Shown here piece by piece: positions 46,523 through 57,115 of a stretch of DNA of 64,000 nt. Each line of letters starts with the position of its first letter. The stretch's first letter is position 1. The position numbers and the translations under genes are program-made. This stretch comes from Stenotrophomonas lactitubi (GTDB taxonomy: Bacteria; Pseudomonadota; Gammaproteobacteria; Xanthomonadales; Xanthomonadaceae): the NCBI RefSeq assembly GCF_002803515.1, contig NZ_PHQX01000001.1, forward strand, positions 496,001 to 560,000, read 5' to 3'. The notes below the pieces were generated by a model that worked only from the letters and a program-made list of their open reading frames with translations, ran no database searches and had not been told where the DNA came from.

Positions 46523-46635
46523 GGGGGCCGGAAGGGGGATGATCGGGGAATGATGCCATGGGTGGACGGCGGTGCTGCTGGCCGGCGCTTGGCCCCGGCT
46601 GCCACACTTGGTGGCATCACCGTTGGAGCTGCGCT

Positions 46636-47028
46636 GTGACGTATCGCCTGTACCCGGTCGCCGATGACTTCGAGGCCCGCATCCGGATCCTGCGAGCTGA
46701 TGAAGGCGGTCGCCTCAGCCCGCCCAGGAACGGCATCCGCTGGGATTTCGCCTACGCCGAGCGATCGGGCGAGCTGGAGCTGTTCATGATCTGGCCCGAC
46801 TTCGTGCTTCCCAGCGGCGACAGCTGGGCCTGCGATGTGCCGCTGCCGGTTGACCAGATGCTGCTGGCGAGGATGTCGGTACTGAATGACACGCTGCGGC
46901 TACAGGTCCATCGGCCACGGATCCGGCCTGGCTTGCGCTTCCACTGCCATGAGGGGCCGAAGGTGGTCGCGGTGGGGGAGGTCACCCGCATCACCGGCCT
47001 GGATCGGGCGCGGCCTGCCGGCGCCTGA
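46636..47028 (+). CDS. Stand-alone EF-Tu domain-3-like protein
   Basis: A 130-residue protein starting at GTG 46636 with GGAG eight bases upstream. DDFEARIRILRADEGGRLSP, NGIRWDFAY and the end PGLRFHCHEGPKVVAVGEVTRI follow the same order as domain 3 of elongation factor Tu (DEGGRHTPFFNGYRPQF ... GLRFAIREGGRTVGAGVV). There is no GTPase domain, so it is an orphan beta-barrel. The role is unknown; binding of tRNA or of an EF-Tu partner can only be guessed. A hairpin lies downstream before ssb. Confidence 0.7.
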   Translation: MTYRLYPVADDFEARIRILRADEGGRLSPPRNGIRWDFAYAERSGELELFMIWPDFVLPSGDSWACDVPLPVDQMLLARMSVLNDTLRLQVHRPRIRPGLRFHCHEGPKVVAVGEVTRITGLDRARPAGA

Positions 47029-47054
47029 GCCGCACCCGCCACGCCTCGATCGCG

Positions 47055-47077
47055 GCTGGATCCGACGCGGATCCAGC
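47055..47077. other. Hairpin between the EF-Tu-like gene and ssb
   Basis: GCTGGATCC-GACGC-GGATCCAGC, a perfect 9-bp stem without a T-run, 27 bases after the stop. It may be a weak terminator or processing site. The rest of the 195-base gap before ssb probably contains the ssb promoter (TAAGAT at about 47112), but no good -35 is seen. Confidence 0.4.
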
Positions 47078-47223
47078 GATTTCCCGACGGGGTGGGGCTG
47101 GCAGGAATGGTAAGATGACCCATTCCGATATCCCCCATTCTCAACCGTGGGCGGCCCAGCGTATCGGCACCCCGCTGGGTGTGCTATCACTGGAGCAGCC
47201 CCGGACAACGGAAGAACCCATCT

Positions 47224-47799
47224 ATGGCGCGCGGCATCAACAAAGTCATCCTGGTCGGCAACCTCGGCAACGACCCGGACGTGAAGTACACCCAGGGCGG
47301 TATGGCGATCACCCGCATCAGCCTGGCCACCACCAGTGTCCGCAAGGACAAGGATGGCAACCAGCAGGAGCGTACCGAGTGGCACCGCGTGGTGTTCTTC
47401 GGCAAGCTCGGCGAAATTGCTGGTGAGTACCTGCGCAAGGGCAGCTCGGTGTACGTCGAAGGCAGCCTGCGTTACGACAAGTACACCGGCCAGGACGGCG
47501 TGGAGAAGTACTCCACCGACATCATCGCCGACGAAATGCAGATGCTGGGCGGCCGCGGTGAAGGCGGCGGCGGTGGTGGTGGCAACTTCAGTGGCGGCGA
47601 GCGTCCGCAGCGCCAGCAGGCCCCGCGCCAGGAGTACGGCGGCGGTGGCGGTGGCGGCGGCAACGCGCGTGGCGGCCAGGGAGGTGGTTACAACCAGGGC
47701 GGCAACCAAGGCGGCGGCTACGGCCAGCAGCGTCCGCAGCAGCAGCCGCAGCAGGCGCCGCCGATGGACGACTTCGCTGACGACGATATTCCGTTCTGA
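47224..47799 (+). CDS. ssb: Single-stranded DNA-binding protein SSB
   Basis: A 191-residue SSB. Residues 1-about 110 are the OB fold ([64 protein letters not shown]). A Gly/Gln-rich linker (about 112-178) follows, and the C-terminal tip [11 protein letters not shown] is the acidic tail that recruits repair and replication proteins. The tip has DDDIPF like that of Escherichia coli. Start ATG 47224 is fixed by the fold. An intrinsic terminator follows. Confidence 0.97.
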   Translation: MARGINKVILVGNLGNDPDVKYTQGGMAITRISLATTSVRKDKDGNQQERTEWHRVVFFGKLGEIAGEYLRKGSSVYVEGSLRYDKYTGQDGVEKYSTDIIADEMQMLGGRGEGGGGGGGNFSGGERPQRQQAPRQEYGGGGGGGGNARGGQGGGYNQGGNQGGGYGQQRPQQQPQQAPPMDDFADDDIPF

Positions 47800-47824
47800 T
47801 TGGCGGCCTGGCTGCAGACAGCAC

Positions 47825-47862
47825 AAAACCCCGGCAGGGCCTTGAGGCTGCCGGGGTTTTTG
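47825..47862. terminator. Bidirectional terminator after ssb
   Basis: AAAACCCCGGCAG and CTGCCGGGGTTTTT form a 13-bp stem with A and T tracts on both sides, serving ssb and the convergent 779-residue gene that ends two bases beyond it. Confidence 0.9.
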
Positions 47863-47864
47863 AT

Positions 47865-50204
47865 TTACCGCCTAAGTACTTTCTTTTTCAGCCGTAACCG
47901 AGCGTGCCGCTCTGTCTGGTCAGCACATGTTTCATAGCGAGGGTCGGCGCAGGAACCGCACTTTTCGCATATGAGTCGTCCACAAGCACAAGTTTTTTGC
48001 TTGCCGTACACCAGAGGGCGATGTCCGCATTCAACGTTCTTTTCTTCTAGTCGTCCTCCACAATGTGCCAGTAGGGTCTTCCGCTGTCCGTCGGGGAAAG
48101 TGCCAACCAGTACACCGTTGTAATAGATGGTGATGTCCGAAATGGCAATAAACTGCGACCGGGAGACGTGCTTCTCAAGGATAGATAGTGCGTTTAGCAG
48201 CGTCTCTATCATGTTGGCGGGATCGATAATTCCTATGCCTGAAACTGCTGATGGTTGGTTGGAAGCCGGGTCATTTTGGAAAATTGATGGGTCTGTAATT
48301 CTGAGATCTCTGGCTCTGGCTGTTCGCGCTAGGGATGCGGCATGCATAGCATCTTCGGGTGAATGAGCGTGCCATCTCAGAATGCTTAGAATAGATTTTG
48401 TATCTGCCAATTCACTCGCGGCGCGCCAGCGTGCCCATGCGTGAAGAGTGAAAAGATAGAGCCAAGGAAGTCGTGGAACGCATACTTCCTGTCGTGCTGC
48501 GATGCGATTCGATTGGGATGATCGGAGAAGATCCAGGAAGTCTCTCTGTTGCGTGGTCAGGCGGTCATTTCCGGGAGGTTCCATGCCCCAGAATGAAAAG
48601 AGTACAGGTGGAATTGCTGTGATGCAGCGCCGACCAACTGCAGTTTTTTCTAAGGATGAAAGGGAATTACGCAGCACCGCCATAGCCTGGTCGCGCTCCT
48701 CGTACTGAGCCTTTGGGTAGTCCCATGCCCAAGCCGGTAGCTCAATCAGTCTTGAAACTGGATTTGTTCGTAGCGTGAAAATATCTTTGAATTGCTCTAG
48801 AAGTTTATATATTTCTATTGATTTTGTGACGCCCAGAACCCGCATGTATTCTGAAGTTGTGCACCTTAATCTGCCACCAGTCTTCCATGTGTAAGGGCTA
48901 CTGACCCCGCACAGTGTTACATCGTTACCGGCAGCATCGCTTTTGAAGCCCTTGACCTTCCAGCGGCTGGACTGTATCCCGCCGTTGATGTTGCGCCGGA
49001 GGTTTTTAACATCCACGCCATGCTTTCCGCCTACGCGCAGATCCATCTGTTGCCATTCCGTCGTGCTTCCATCCAGTTGATGCAAAGCGATATCTTCTGT
49101 GGGCAGCCCCAATCCGTTGATGTAAGTCGCAGCGCATTTTTCCGCTGCTCGCGCAGTCATCATTTGGGCGCTCAGGGCGTGCGCCATCTCTTCCGGCGTG
49201 TCAATTCCTAACTGTGGGATCCACATGTCGGATAAGCGTTGATCATTATGGTTGAGGCTGGAGAGAACAAGAGTTGCGTCCATGCGCCCAACTTCGTGGG
49301 ATTGATTCGCAATGTAGCTAAGTCGTTCGATTGAATTGCCTGGATCTGCGTCACATTTTTGTAAGGCGATTGCGACTGTTGTCCAAGGCGCGTCTGTCCA
49401 TTTTTCCCACTGCAGCCAGTGCGAATCCAATGGCAGTCCCGATTTTATCGATTCCTTAAGGACATCCCACCAGTTGGTCCCAGTTTGGGGCTGGTTTTCG
49501 AGGGCGAGACGTGCCCATTGCGCTGCTTCCGAAACCAACATCTGCGTCCTATTTGCAAATGCGATGCGTTGTAACTGATCTCGGTGGGCAGGTAATGATT
49601 CCCACATTGGCTTAAGCCATGTGATGTCAATTTCCCTCTTGTTATCCTTGATTTGGTCGAATAGTGTCTCTACTGCACGCGGCGTCCTGGCGTTAAGATG
49701 GTGCGAAATGGCGCGCTTCCATACTGGCTGTGGCGCAAGAGCTAAGGTGTCGAGCATTGCAGGTGAGAGCCACTCTGCTTCCGTCATTGCATCAATCATT
49801 GGATGCAGCAAGCGGTCGATTGCCGGGCTAATACCCGCTAGTAATCGAAGAATAGGGGCAGGGCCGACGTCGGCATCCGACGAGGCTTCTCTATGCGCAA
49901 GATGCTGCCGAGCCAGTTCGATAGTGTCTGCGTCGGTTGGAGCGAGTGGCCTGACACTGCTTGCGGATAGACGGCCGTCTGGCTGTCCAACCACGCGCAT
50001 TCGGATTAGGCGACCTAGTAGCTGGCTATTTATCGATTTGAGAGATGAAATCCGGCTTTCATTAAGGAAAATCTCGCGATTCCGATCGCCAGTCAAACAG
50101 CATGCGAAGCCAAATCCACGATTGTGGACCTGTACCACAACGCCGAAATCCTCCATCTCTACTGTGACGCCCTGAGTGAAGCCTCGTTTTGAGCTATTTC
50201 CCAT
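47865..50204 (-). CDS. Unknown large protein: cold-shock-like, PD-(D/E)xK-like and zinc-cluster regions
   Basis: A 779-residue protein with no family I can name. Residues about 17-87 resemble a cold-shock/S1 beta-barrel (MEDFGVVVQVHNRGFGF ... DRNREIFLNES). The middle holds a nuclease-like signature: a helix with E355 (ARAAEKCAATYINGLG), D388 in QQMDLRV and D398-V-K400 in GVDVKNLR, the order of E, D and (D/E)xK in restriction-endonuclease-fold enzymes. The C-terminus has eight cysteines (C715, 726, 739, 741, 746, 749, 752, 760), likely zinc-binding. The gene is visibly AT-richer than its neighbours, indicating recent transfer. An ATG at residue 17 is an alternative start. A defence or mobile-DNA role is inference. 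Confidence 0.7.
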   Translation of the reverse strand: MGNSSKRGFTQGVTVEMEDFGVVVQVHNRGFGFACCLTGDRNREIFLNESRISSLKSINSQLLGRLIRMRVVGQPDGRLSASSVRPLAPTDADTIELARQHLAHREASSDADVGPAPILRLLAGISPAIDRLLHPMIDAMTEAEWLSPAMLDTLALAPQPVWKRAISHHLNARTPRAVETLFDQIKDNKREIDITWLKPMWESLPAHRDQLQRIAFANRTQMLVSEAAQWARLALENQPQTGTNWWDVLKESIKSGLPLDSHWLQWEKWTDAPWTTVAIALQKCDADPGNSIERLSYIANQSHEVGRMDATLVLSSLNHNDQRLSDMWIPQLGIDTPEEMAHALSAQMMTARAAEKCAATYINGLGLPTEDIALHQLDGSTTEWQQMDLRVGGKHGVDVKNLRRNINGGIQSSRWKVKGFKSDAAGNDVTLCGVSSPYTWKTGGRLRCTTSEYMRVLGVTKSIEIYKLLEQFKDIFTLRTNPVSRLIELPAWAWDYPKAQYEERDQAMAVLRNSLSSLEKTAVGRRCITAIPPVLFSFWGMEPPGNDRLTTQQRDFLDLLRSSQSNRIAARQEVCVPRLPWLYLFTLHAWARWRAASELADTKSILSILRWHAHSPEDAMHAASLARTARARDLRITDPSIFQNDPASNQPSAVSGIGIIDPANMIETLLNALSILEKHVSRSQFIAISDITIYYNGVLVGTFPDGQRKTLLAHCGGRLEEKNVECGHRPLVYGKQKTCACGRLICEKCGSCADPRYETCADQTERHARLRLKKKVLRR

Positions 50205-50302
50205 CCTTGGTCATGTCCTGAATGCGGCATCAGCATTCTACTTGCGTCCCGGCGGTTTCCATAATGCAGTTGGTAATCTGAGTGGTGATACTCCAGAATC
50301 CC

Positions 50303-50482
50303 TCACCCCGCCGCGTTCATACGATCCACCGCGTCATCGGCCCCGGGAGTGCGTACCGGCGCGTTCTCCTCGGTTGCCGCGCGCCATAGCGATTCGACCG
50401 TCGTCTCAAGCGTTGGGACGCGCCCGCTGCTGTCGCGGGCGCTGCCTATTACGCCCTGCACCCGCGGCTCATAGGCCGGTTG
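50303..50482 (-). pseudogene. Probable 3' remnant of a gene of unknown family
   Basis: On the minus strand, 59 codons are open from an in-frame stop at 50483-50485 to a TGA at 50303. The translation (AYEPRVQGVIGSARDSSGRV ... DDAVDRMNAAG) looks like a natural C-terminus with normal high-GC codon use and has no start codon near its beginning. The bases to 50690 upstream carry stops in all three frames of that strand. Most likely a gene truncated or broken when the neighbouring AT-rich gene arrived. The rest of the 630-base gap (50205-50834) holds only the operator at 50771. Confidence 0.35.
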
Positions 50483-50770
50483 CTACATGCCCCGGATGTG
50501 GGAACGCGTTTTCGCCAGAACTCGTGGTGGGTGAGAGGCAGGGGCGCACCAGGCGCACGCGCAGGCTCAGCGGCGCGACTTCGATGGCCAGACGGGTCCG
50601 CTATGCCAGGGCAGTCAACCTCGGGGCGGCCTTTACGCGATTGGTAGGGATGTCGCAGGCGCGGATCGCGCGCCTGGGCGCTTGATTACTTGGCACGTCA
50701 TTGGTGTTGTGCCCCGCAGCATGGACTTTCGTGCACTGCGTCTTGCAAAAAAACAATTTCCTCCCCATGG

Positions 50771-50784
50771 TGCAATCGATTGCA
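50771..50784. promoter_or_regulatory. Operator TGCAATCGATTGCA (left arm)
   Basis: A perfect 14-base palindrome, 51 bases before the first gene of the rightward operon. The same 14-mer occurs once more at 59430-59443. The LacI gene at 59509 is the obvious candidate regulator. Confidence 0.8.
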
Positions 50785-50834
50785 TTGCAGCGAAATCGTC
50801 AGCGTTTGATACCGGTTGGGAGGCCGGAAAGTGG

Positions 50835-51725
<891 letters not shown>

Positions 51726-51752
51726 AACGATATCCACCCAGGTGATAGACCC

Positions 51753-53438
51753 ATGGCAGATAATCATTACGACGCCATCGTTGTTGGCTCGGGAATCAGT
51801 GGCGGTTGGGCGGCGAAGGAGCTGACCGAGAAGGGCCTGAAGGTCCTGATGCTGGAACGCGGACGCAACATCGAGCACGTCAAGGACTACGTCAATGCGA
51901 TGAAGGAGCCGTGGGATTTCCCGCATCGCAACCGGCCTACACAGGCGATGAAGGCTGCCTTCCCGGTGTTGATGCGCGACTACGCCCTGGCCGAGAACCT
52001 GCAGGGCATGTGGGCCGACGAACAGGAGTCGCCCTACATCGAGACCAAGCGATTCGACTGGTTCCGCGGCTACCACGTGGGTGGCCGTTCGCTGATGTGG
52101 GGCCGTCAGAGTTATCGCTTCTCCGACCTGGATTTCGAAGCGAACCTGAAGGACGGCATCGCCGCTGACTGGCCGATCCGCTACGCCGATATCGCACCCT
52201 GGTACGACCATGTGGAGAAGTTCGCCGGCATCGCCGGCACGCGTGAAGGGTTGGACGTGTTGCCGGACGGCGAGTTCCTGCCGCCGATCCCGTTGAACAT
52301 CGTCGAAAAGGACGTGGCCGCGCGGATCCAGAAAGCCTTCGGCGGAACGCGGCACATGATCCACTCGCGCACCGCCAACATCACCAAGCCCATGCCGGAG
52401 CAGGGCCGCGTCAATTGCCAGTACCGCAACAAGTGCATTCTCGGCTGTCCCTTCGGCGCCTACTTCTCGACCCAGTCGGCAACGCTGCCGGCGGCCATGA
52501 AGACCGGCAACCTGACGTTGCGGCCCTTCTCGATCGTCAAGGAAGTGCTCTACGACAAGGACCGCAAGCGTGCGCGCGGCGTGGAGGTCATCGACGCAGA
52601 GACCGGCCAGACCTACCAGTACACGGCCAAGGTCATCTTCCTCAACGCGTCCTCCTTCAACTCGACCTGGCTGCTGATGAACTCGGCCACCGATGTGTGG
52701 GAAGGCGGGCTGGGCTCTTCGTCCGGCGAACTGGGGCACAACGTGATGGACCATCATTTTGGTGCTGGCGCCTCGGGCCGGGTCGAGGGCTTTGAGGACA
52801 AGTATTACTTCGGGCGTCGTCCCTGCGGCTTCTACATTCCGCGGTTCCGCAACATCGCTACTGACAAGCGCGGCTACCTGCGTGGGTTCGGCTACCAGGG
52901 CGGTGCCAGCCGCACCGGCTGGTCGCGCGAGATCGCCGAGCTGAACATCGGTGCCGACCTGAAGGACGCGCTGACCGTGCCGGGCGACTGGCGCATCGGC
53001 ATGACCGGCTTCGGCGAGATGCTGCCGCACCACGACAACACCATCCGCCTGGACCGCGACCGCAAGGACAAGTGGGGGCTGCCGGTGCTGGCGATGGACG
53101 TAGCCATGCGTGCCAACGAACTGGCGATGCGCAAGGACATGGCTGCCGATGCCGCCGAGATGCTGGAGGCGGCCGGCGTCAAGGACGTGGAGATGCACGA
53201 CAGCGACTACGCTCCGGGCAAGGGCATCCACGAGATGGGGACCGCGCGCATGGGTCGTGACCGCAGGACCTCCGTGCTGAACCAGCACAACCAGGTGTGG
53301 GATGCGCCCAATGTCTATGTGACCGACGGTGCCTGCATGACCTCCAGCGCCTGCGTGAATCCCTCGCTGACCTACATGGCGTTGACCGCGCGCGCGGCCG
53401 ACCATGCCGTGCGCGAATTGAAAGCGGGGAATCTCTGA
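51753..53438 (+). CDS. GMC-family FAD-dependent sugar dehydrogenase, large subunit
   Basis: A 561-residue flavoprotein: the dinucleotide motif VVGSGISGGWAAKELTEKG at 10-28, HVGGRSLMWGRQSYRF, the cysteine block CQYRNKCILGCPFGAYF, and the C-terminal GMC signature HEMGTARMG with DGACMTSSACVNPSLTYMA. The type with a cysteine block and a separate small subunit includes gluconate/2-keto-gluconate dehydrogenases and glucoside 3-dehydrogenases, the latter described from Stenotrophomonas. It probably oxidises the C3 hydroxyl of glucosides and passes electrons to a cytochrome c. The next gene overlaps it (TGATG). Confidence 0.9.
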   Translation: MADNHYDAIVVGSGISGGWAAKELTEKGLKVLMLERGRNIEHVKDYVNAMKEPWDFPHRNRPTQAMKAAFPVLMRDYALAENLQGMWADEQESPYIETKRFDWFRGYHVGGRSLMWGRQSYRFSDLDFEANLKDGIAADWPIRYADIAPWYDHVEKFAGIAGTREGLDVLPDGEFLPPIPLNIVEKDVAARIQKAFGGTRHMIHSRTANITKPMPEQGRVNCQYRNKCILGCPFGAYFSTQSATLPAAMKTGNLTLRPFSIVKEVLYDKDRKRARGVEVIDAETGQTYQYTAKVIFLNASSFNSTWLLMNSATDVWEGGLGSSSGELGHNVMDHHFGAGASGRVEGFEDKYYFGRRPCGFYIPRFRNIATDKRGYLRGFGYQGGASRTGWSREIAELNIGADLKDALTVPGDWRIGMTGFGEMLPHHDNTIRLDRDRKDKWGLPVLAMDVAMRANELAMRKDMAADAAEMLEAAGVKDVEMHDSDYAPGKGIHEMGTARMGRDRRTSVLNQHNQVWDAPNVYVTDGACMTSSACVNPSLTYMALTARAADHAVRELKAGNL

Positions 53439-54013
53439 TGGATCGCCGCGAACTGTTGAAGATGATCGTCGCCGCCACCGGCGCGGCCATGGTCGGCCTG
53501 CCTGCGCTTGTTCATGGGCAGGCGCCGGCTGCCGGTACGAAGCCTCACTTCTCCGACGCCGATGTCGGCACGCTGGACGAGATCGCCGAGACCATCCTGC
53601 CACGGACGAAGACGCCGGGGGCGAAGGACGCCGGCGCCGGTGCTTTCATGGCGACGTTCGTCAGCGACTGCTACACCGCCCGGCAGCAGGCGACGTTCCG
53701 CGCCGGTCTGGCCGATATCGATAAGCGCGCCGGTGGCCGCTTCGTTTCACTTGCGCCGCAGGCCCGCACCGAACTGCTGCGCACGCTGGACGCAGAGGCC
53801 AGGAAACACGCGGTCGAGGTGACCGAGACCGGCACTGCCGAGGAAGGAGAAGCGATGCCGCATTACTTCACGATGATCAAGCAGCTGGCCATCTTCGGCT
53901 TCTTCACCTCGAAGGTCGGTGCGACCGAAGTGCTGCAGTACGTTGCCGTGCCGGGCCGCTACGACGGCGACCTCGCCTATGTTGCCGGCATGCCCGCGTG
54001 GGGGACCAGCTGA
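53438..54013 (+). CDS. Gluconate 2-dehydrogenase subunit 3-like small subunit
   Basis: A 191-residue protein that begins MDRRELLKMIVAATGAAMVG, a Tat-like signal (DRRELLKM) that would carry the signal-less large subunit along with it. LDEIAETILPRTKTPGAKDAGAGAF is the family signature, and the C-terminal FTMIKQLAIFGFFTSKVGATEVLQYV and GRYDG are conserved. It is the chaperone/small subunit of the GMC dehydrogenase. Overlaps its neighbours by TGATG on both sides, so the three genes are strictly coupled. Confidence 0.88.
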   Translation: MDRRELLKMIVAATGAAMVGLPALVHGQAPAAGTKPHFSDADVGTLDEIAETILPRTKTPGAKDAGAGAFMATFVSDCYTARQQATFRAGLADIDKRAGGRFVSLAPQARTELLRTLDAEARKHAVEVTETGTAEEGEAMPHYFTMIKQLAIFGFFTSKVGATEVLQYVAVPGRYDGDLAYVAGMPAWGTS

Positions 54014-54771
54014 TGGAAAACGCCGTGATGATCCGCTCTCTGTTGCTTGCCGCCGGCCTGCTGATGGTAGCGCCCGCATTCGCACAGGCCGGTGCCGATC
54101 CTGCGCGCGATCCGAAGAAAACCGAGGTGTGGACGCCTGTGCCTGCAGTGGTGGCCACGCCCGCGGGCAGAGCGCCCTCCGACGCGATCGTGCTGTTCGA
54201 TGGCAGGGATGTCTCCGCGTGGGAGTCCGAGCAGGGTGGGCGCGTGCCTTGGACCGTAGCCGACGGCGCGCTGACCGTGGTGCCGGGCAGCAAGGGCATC
54301 CGCACCAGGCAACGCTTCTGCGACATCCAGTTGCATGTCGAGTGGCGCACGCCCACCGATACGAAGGGCTTCGACGGCCAGAACCGGGGCAACAGCGGCA
54401 TCTTCCTGCAGGAGCAGTATGAGCTGCAGGTGCTCGACAGTTACAACAATCCGACCTATGCCAACGGCCAGGCGGGCTCCATCTACAAGCAGGCCATGCC
54501 GCGGGTGAACGCTTCGCGTGCCCCGGGCGAGTGGCAGGCCTACGACATCCTCTGGAAGGCACCGCGCTTCTCGCCGGGTGGCGGGCTCACTTCGCCCGCG
54601 CGTATCACCGTGCTGCACAACGGCGTGCTGGTGCAGGACGACACCGTGCTGGCGGGCAAGACCGAGTACATCGGCGCGCCCTCGTACTCGCCACATGCGT
54701 GCGCGCCGATCTATCTGCAGGAGCATGATTCCAAGGTCAGCTACCGCAACATCTGGGTGCGCGAACTGTAA
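54013..54771 (+). CDS. Exported DUF1080 (3-keto-disaccharide hydrolase) family protein
   Basis: A 252-residue protein with a signal peptide (MIRSLLLAAGLLMVAPAFAQA, residues about 7-27). The DUF1080/PF06439 jelly-roll fold is seen as IVLFDGRDVSAWESEQG, VADGALTVVPGSKGIRT, FCDIQLHVEWRTP, GNSGIFLQEQYELQVLDSY and DSKVSYRNIWVREL. Proteins of this family act on 3-keto-glycosides, by hydrolysis or as part of a lyase/hydratase pair. It probably works in the periplasm on the product of the GMC dehydrogenase. Last gene of the left operon; only ten bases separate it from the convergent operon. Confidence 0.9.
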   Translation: MENAVMIRSLLLAAGLLMVAPAFAQAGADPARDPKKTEVWTPVPAVVATPAGRAPSDAIVLFDGRDVSAWESEQGGRVPWTVADGALTVVPGSKGIRTRQRFCDIQLHVEWRTPTDTKGFDGQNRGNSGIFLQEQYELQVLDSYNNPTYANGQAGSIYKQAMPRVNASRAPGEWQAYDILWKAPRFSPGGGLTSPARITVLHNGVLVQDDTVLAGKTEYIGAPSYSPHACAPIYLQEHDSKVSYRNIWVREL

Positions 54772-54781
54772 CGGCTGCCTG

Positions 54782-55078
54782 CTACTTCGCCAGGAAACTG
54801 GCGATGTCATCGATTTCCTGCTGCGACAGCTGGGAGAAGGGCGGCATCAATCCGCCGCCCTTCCTGATCTTGTCCTTGATCTGCGCCGGTTGCAGCCGCT
54901 TGCTGACGTCGGTGAGGGCGGGGAACGCGCCCGGCATGCCCGCACGGTCTGCGCCATGGCAGGCCGTGCAGTTCGCGGTGTAGAGCTTTGCGCCGGCGGC
55001 AGGGTCATCCTTGCACCACGCCGCAGTCGTAAACACAGCACAGGAAAGAACCACGGCCACTGTCAGGATCGTCTTCAA
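54782..55078 (-). CDS. Periplasmic cytochrome c
   Basis: A 98-residue class I cytochrome c. The start is a TTG at 55076-55078 with AAGGAG six bases upstream; no ATG or GTG fits the signal peptide (LKTILTVAVVLSCAVFTTAAWC). The heme motif is C37-T-A-C40-H41, and the sixth ligand is probably M78 in GGGLMPPFSQLS. Probably it takes electrons from the GMC sugar dehydrogenase encoded by the opposite operon. It is the last gene of the right operon. Confidence 0.9.
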   Translation of the reverse strand: MKTILTVAVVLSCAVFTTAAWCKDDPAAGAKLYTANCTACHGADRAGMPGAFPALTDVSKRLQPAQIKDKIRKGGGLMPPFSQLSQQEIDDIASFLAK

Positions 55079-55092
55079 GGAGGTCTCCTTCG

Positions 55093-55959
55093 CTAGCGCT
55101 GTGCGCTGGCGGGCAGGGTGACGGTCAGGTGTTCCCGCAGGTAATCCGCGCCGGTCTGGATGACTTTGGCCGGGTCGCGCGGCTGGTCGTGCTCGACGAT
55201 GTACCACTGCACGCCGGCCTTTGCCGCGGCCGGCAGGATCGCCTTCCAGTCCAGCACGCCCTGGCCGACGGCGGCAAAGCCACCCTCGTCTTCGGCCTGG
55301 CCTTTGGGTGCGTTGTCCTTGGCGTGTACCGCGAACAGCCGACCGCGGAATTTCGCCAGCATCACCGCCGGGTCCAGGCCCGCACGCGCGACCCAGGCCA
55401 GGTCCAGCTCGGTCTGCAGGTCGGGCCCCGCCGCTGCGAACAGCAGTTCCAGTCCTGTCCGGCCATTGAAGTCGACGAGCTCGAAATCGTGGTTGTGGTA
55501 GGCCAGTCGCATGCCCTTGGCGCGTACCTGTTTCGCGATCCTGCCCAGCTCCGTGCCCAGTGCGGTCCAGCCCGCGGCATCGGTCGGCCGATCCTTCGCG
55601 TCCAGGTATGGCACCACCAGCGTGGTGTTGCCGATCAATCGGTTGAAGGCCACCACGCCGTCAAGGTCCTTGCGCAGCTCGGCCAATGGCACGTGCGAGG
55701 AAATCGCCTTGATCGAATACCTCCCCAGCAACTGCTTGAGTTCGGTAGCGCTGACGCCCTGCGTGCCCACCGTTTCCACCGCACCCACGCCCGCGTCTTG
55801 GACGATCTTCAGCTGCTGCTCAAGCGAGCCGGCATTGCGCAGGGTGTACATCTGTACCGCGATGGGCTTTTGTGGGCCGGCAGCTTCGCGTGCGAAAGCG
55901 GGCAGGGCAGCGAGCAGCAGCACTGCGAGCGTCGCAGCTCTACGAACAGGGGTGTTCAT
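55093..55959 (-). CDS. Exported sugar isomerase/epimerase-fold protein
   Basis: A 288-residue xylose-isomerase-like TIM barrel with a Sec signal peptide (MNTPVRRAATLAVLLLAALPAFA). KPIAVQMYTLRNAG, AISSHVPLAEL, AYHNHDFELV, TELDLAWVARAG, FAVHAKDN and YIVEHDQP give the usual metal and substrate residues. Start ATG 55957-55959 has GGGAGGATC upstream; a longer open frame upstream is not needed. One of three proteins of this fold in the regulon, and the second with an export signal, so a periplasmic 3-keto-glycoside-cleaving role is plausible. 14 bases before the cytochrome c gene. Confidence 0.88.
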   Translation of the reverse strand: MNTPVRRAATLAVLLLAALPAFAREAAGPQKPIAVQMYTLRNAGSLEQQLKIVQDAGVGAVETVGTQGVSATELKQLLGRYSIKAISSHVPLAELRKDLDGVVAFNRLIGNTTLVVPYLDAKDRPTDAAGWTALGTELGRIAKQVRAKGMRLAYHNHDFELVDFNGRTGLELLFAAAGPDLQTELDLAWVARAGLDPAVMLAKFRGRLFAVHAKDNAPKGQAEDEGGFAAVGQGVLDWKAILPAAAKAGVQWYIVEHDQPRDPAKVIQTGADYLREHLTVTLPASAQR

Positions 55960-55978
55960 CAAAAGATCCTCCCGGGAT

Positions 55979-57103
<1,125 letters not shown>

Positions 57104-57115
57104 CGGGTAGTGTCC

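Noticed and set aside
50176..50685. 169-codon plus-strand open frame upstream of the 3-keto regulon
   Set aside because: Its translation is Arg-rich and low in complexity, it starts inside the opposite gene, and the minus strand gives a more natural protein end.
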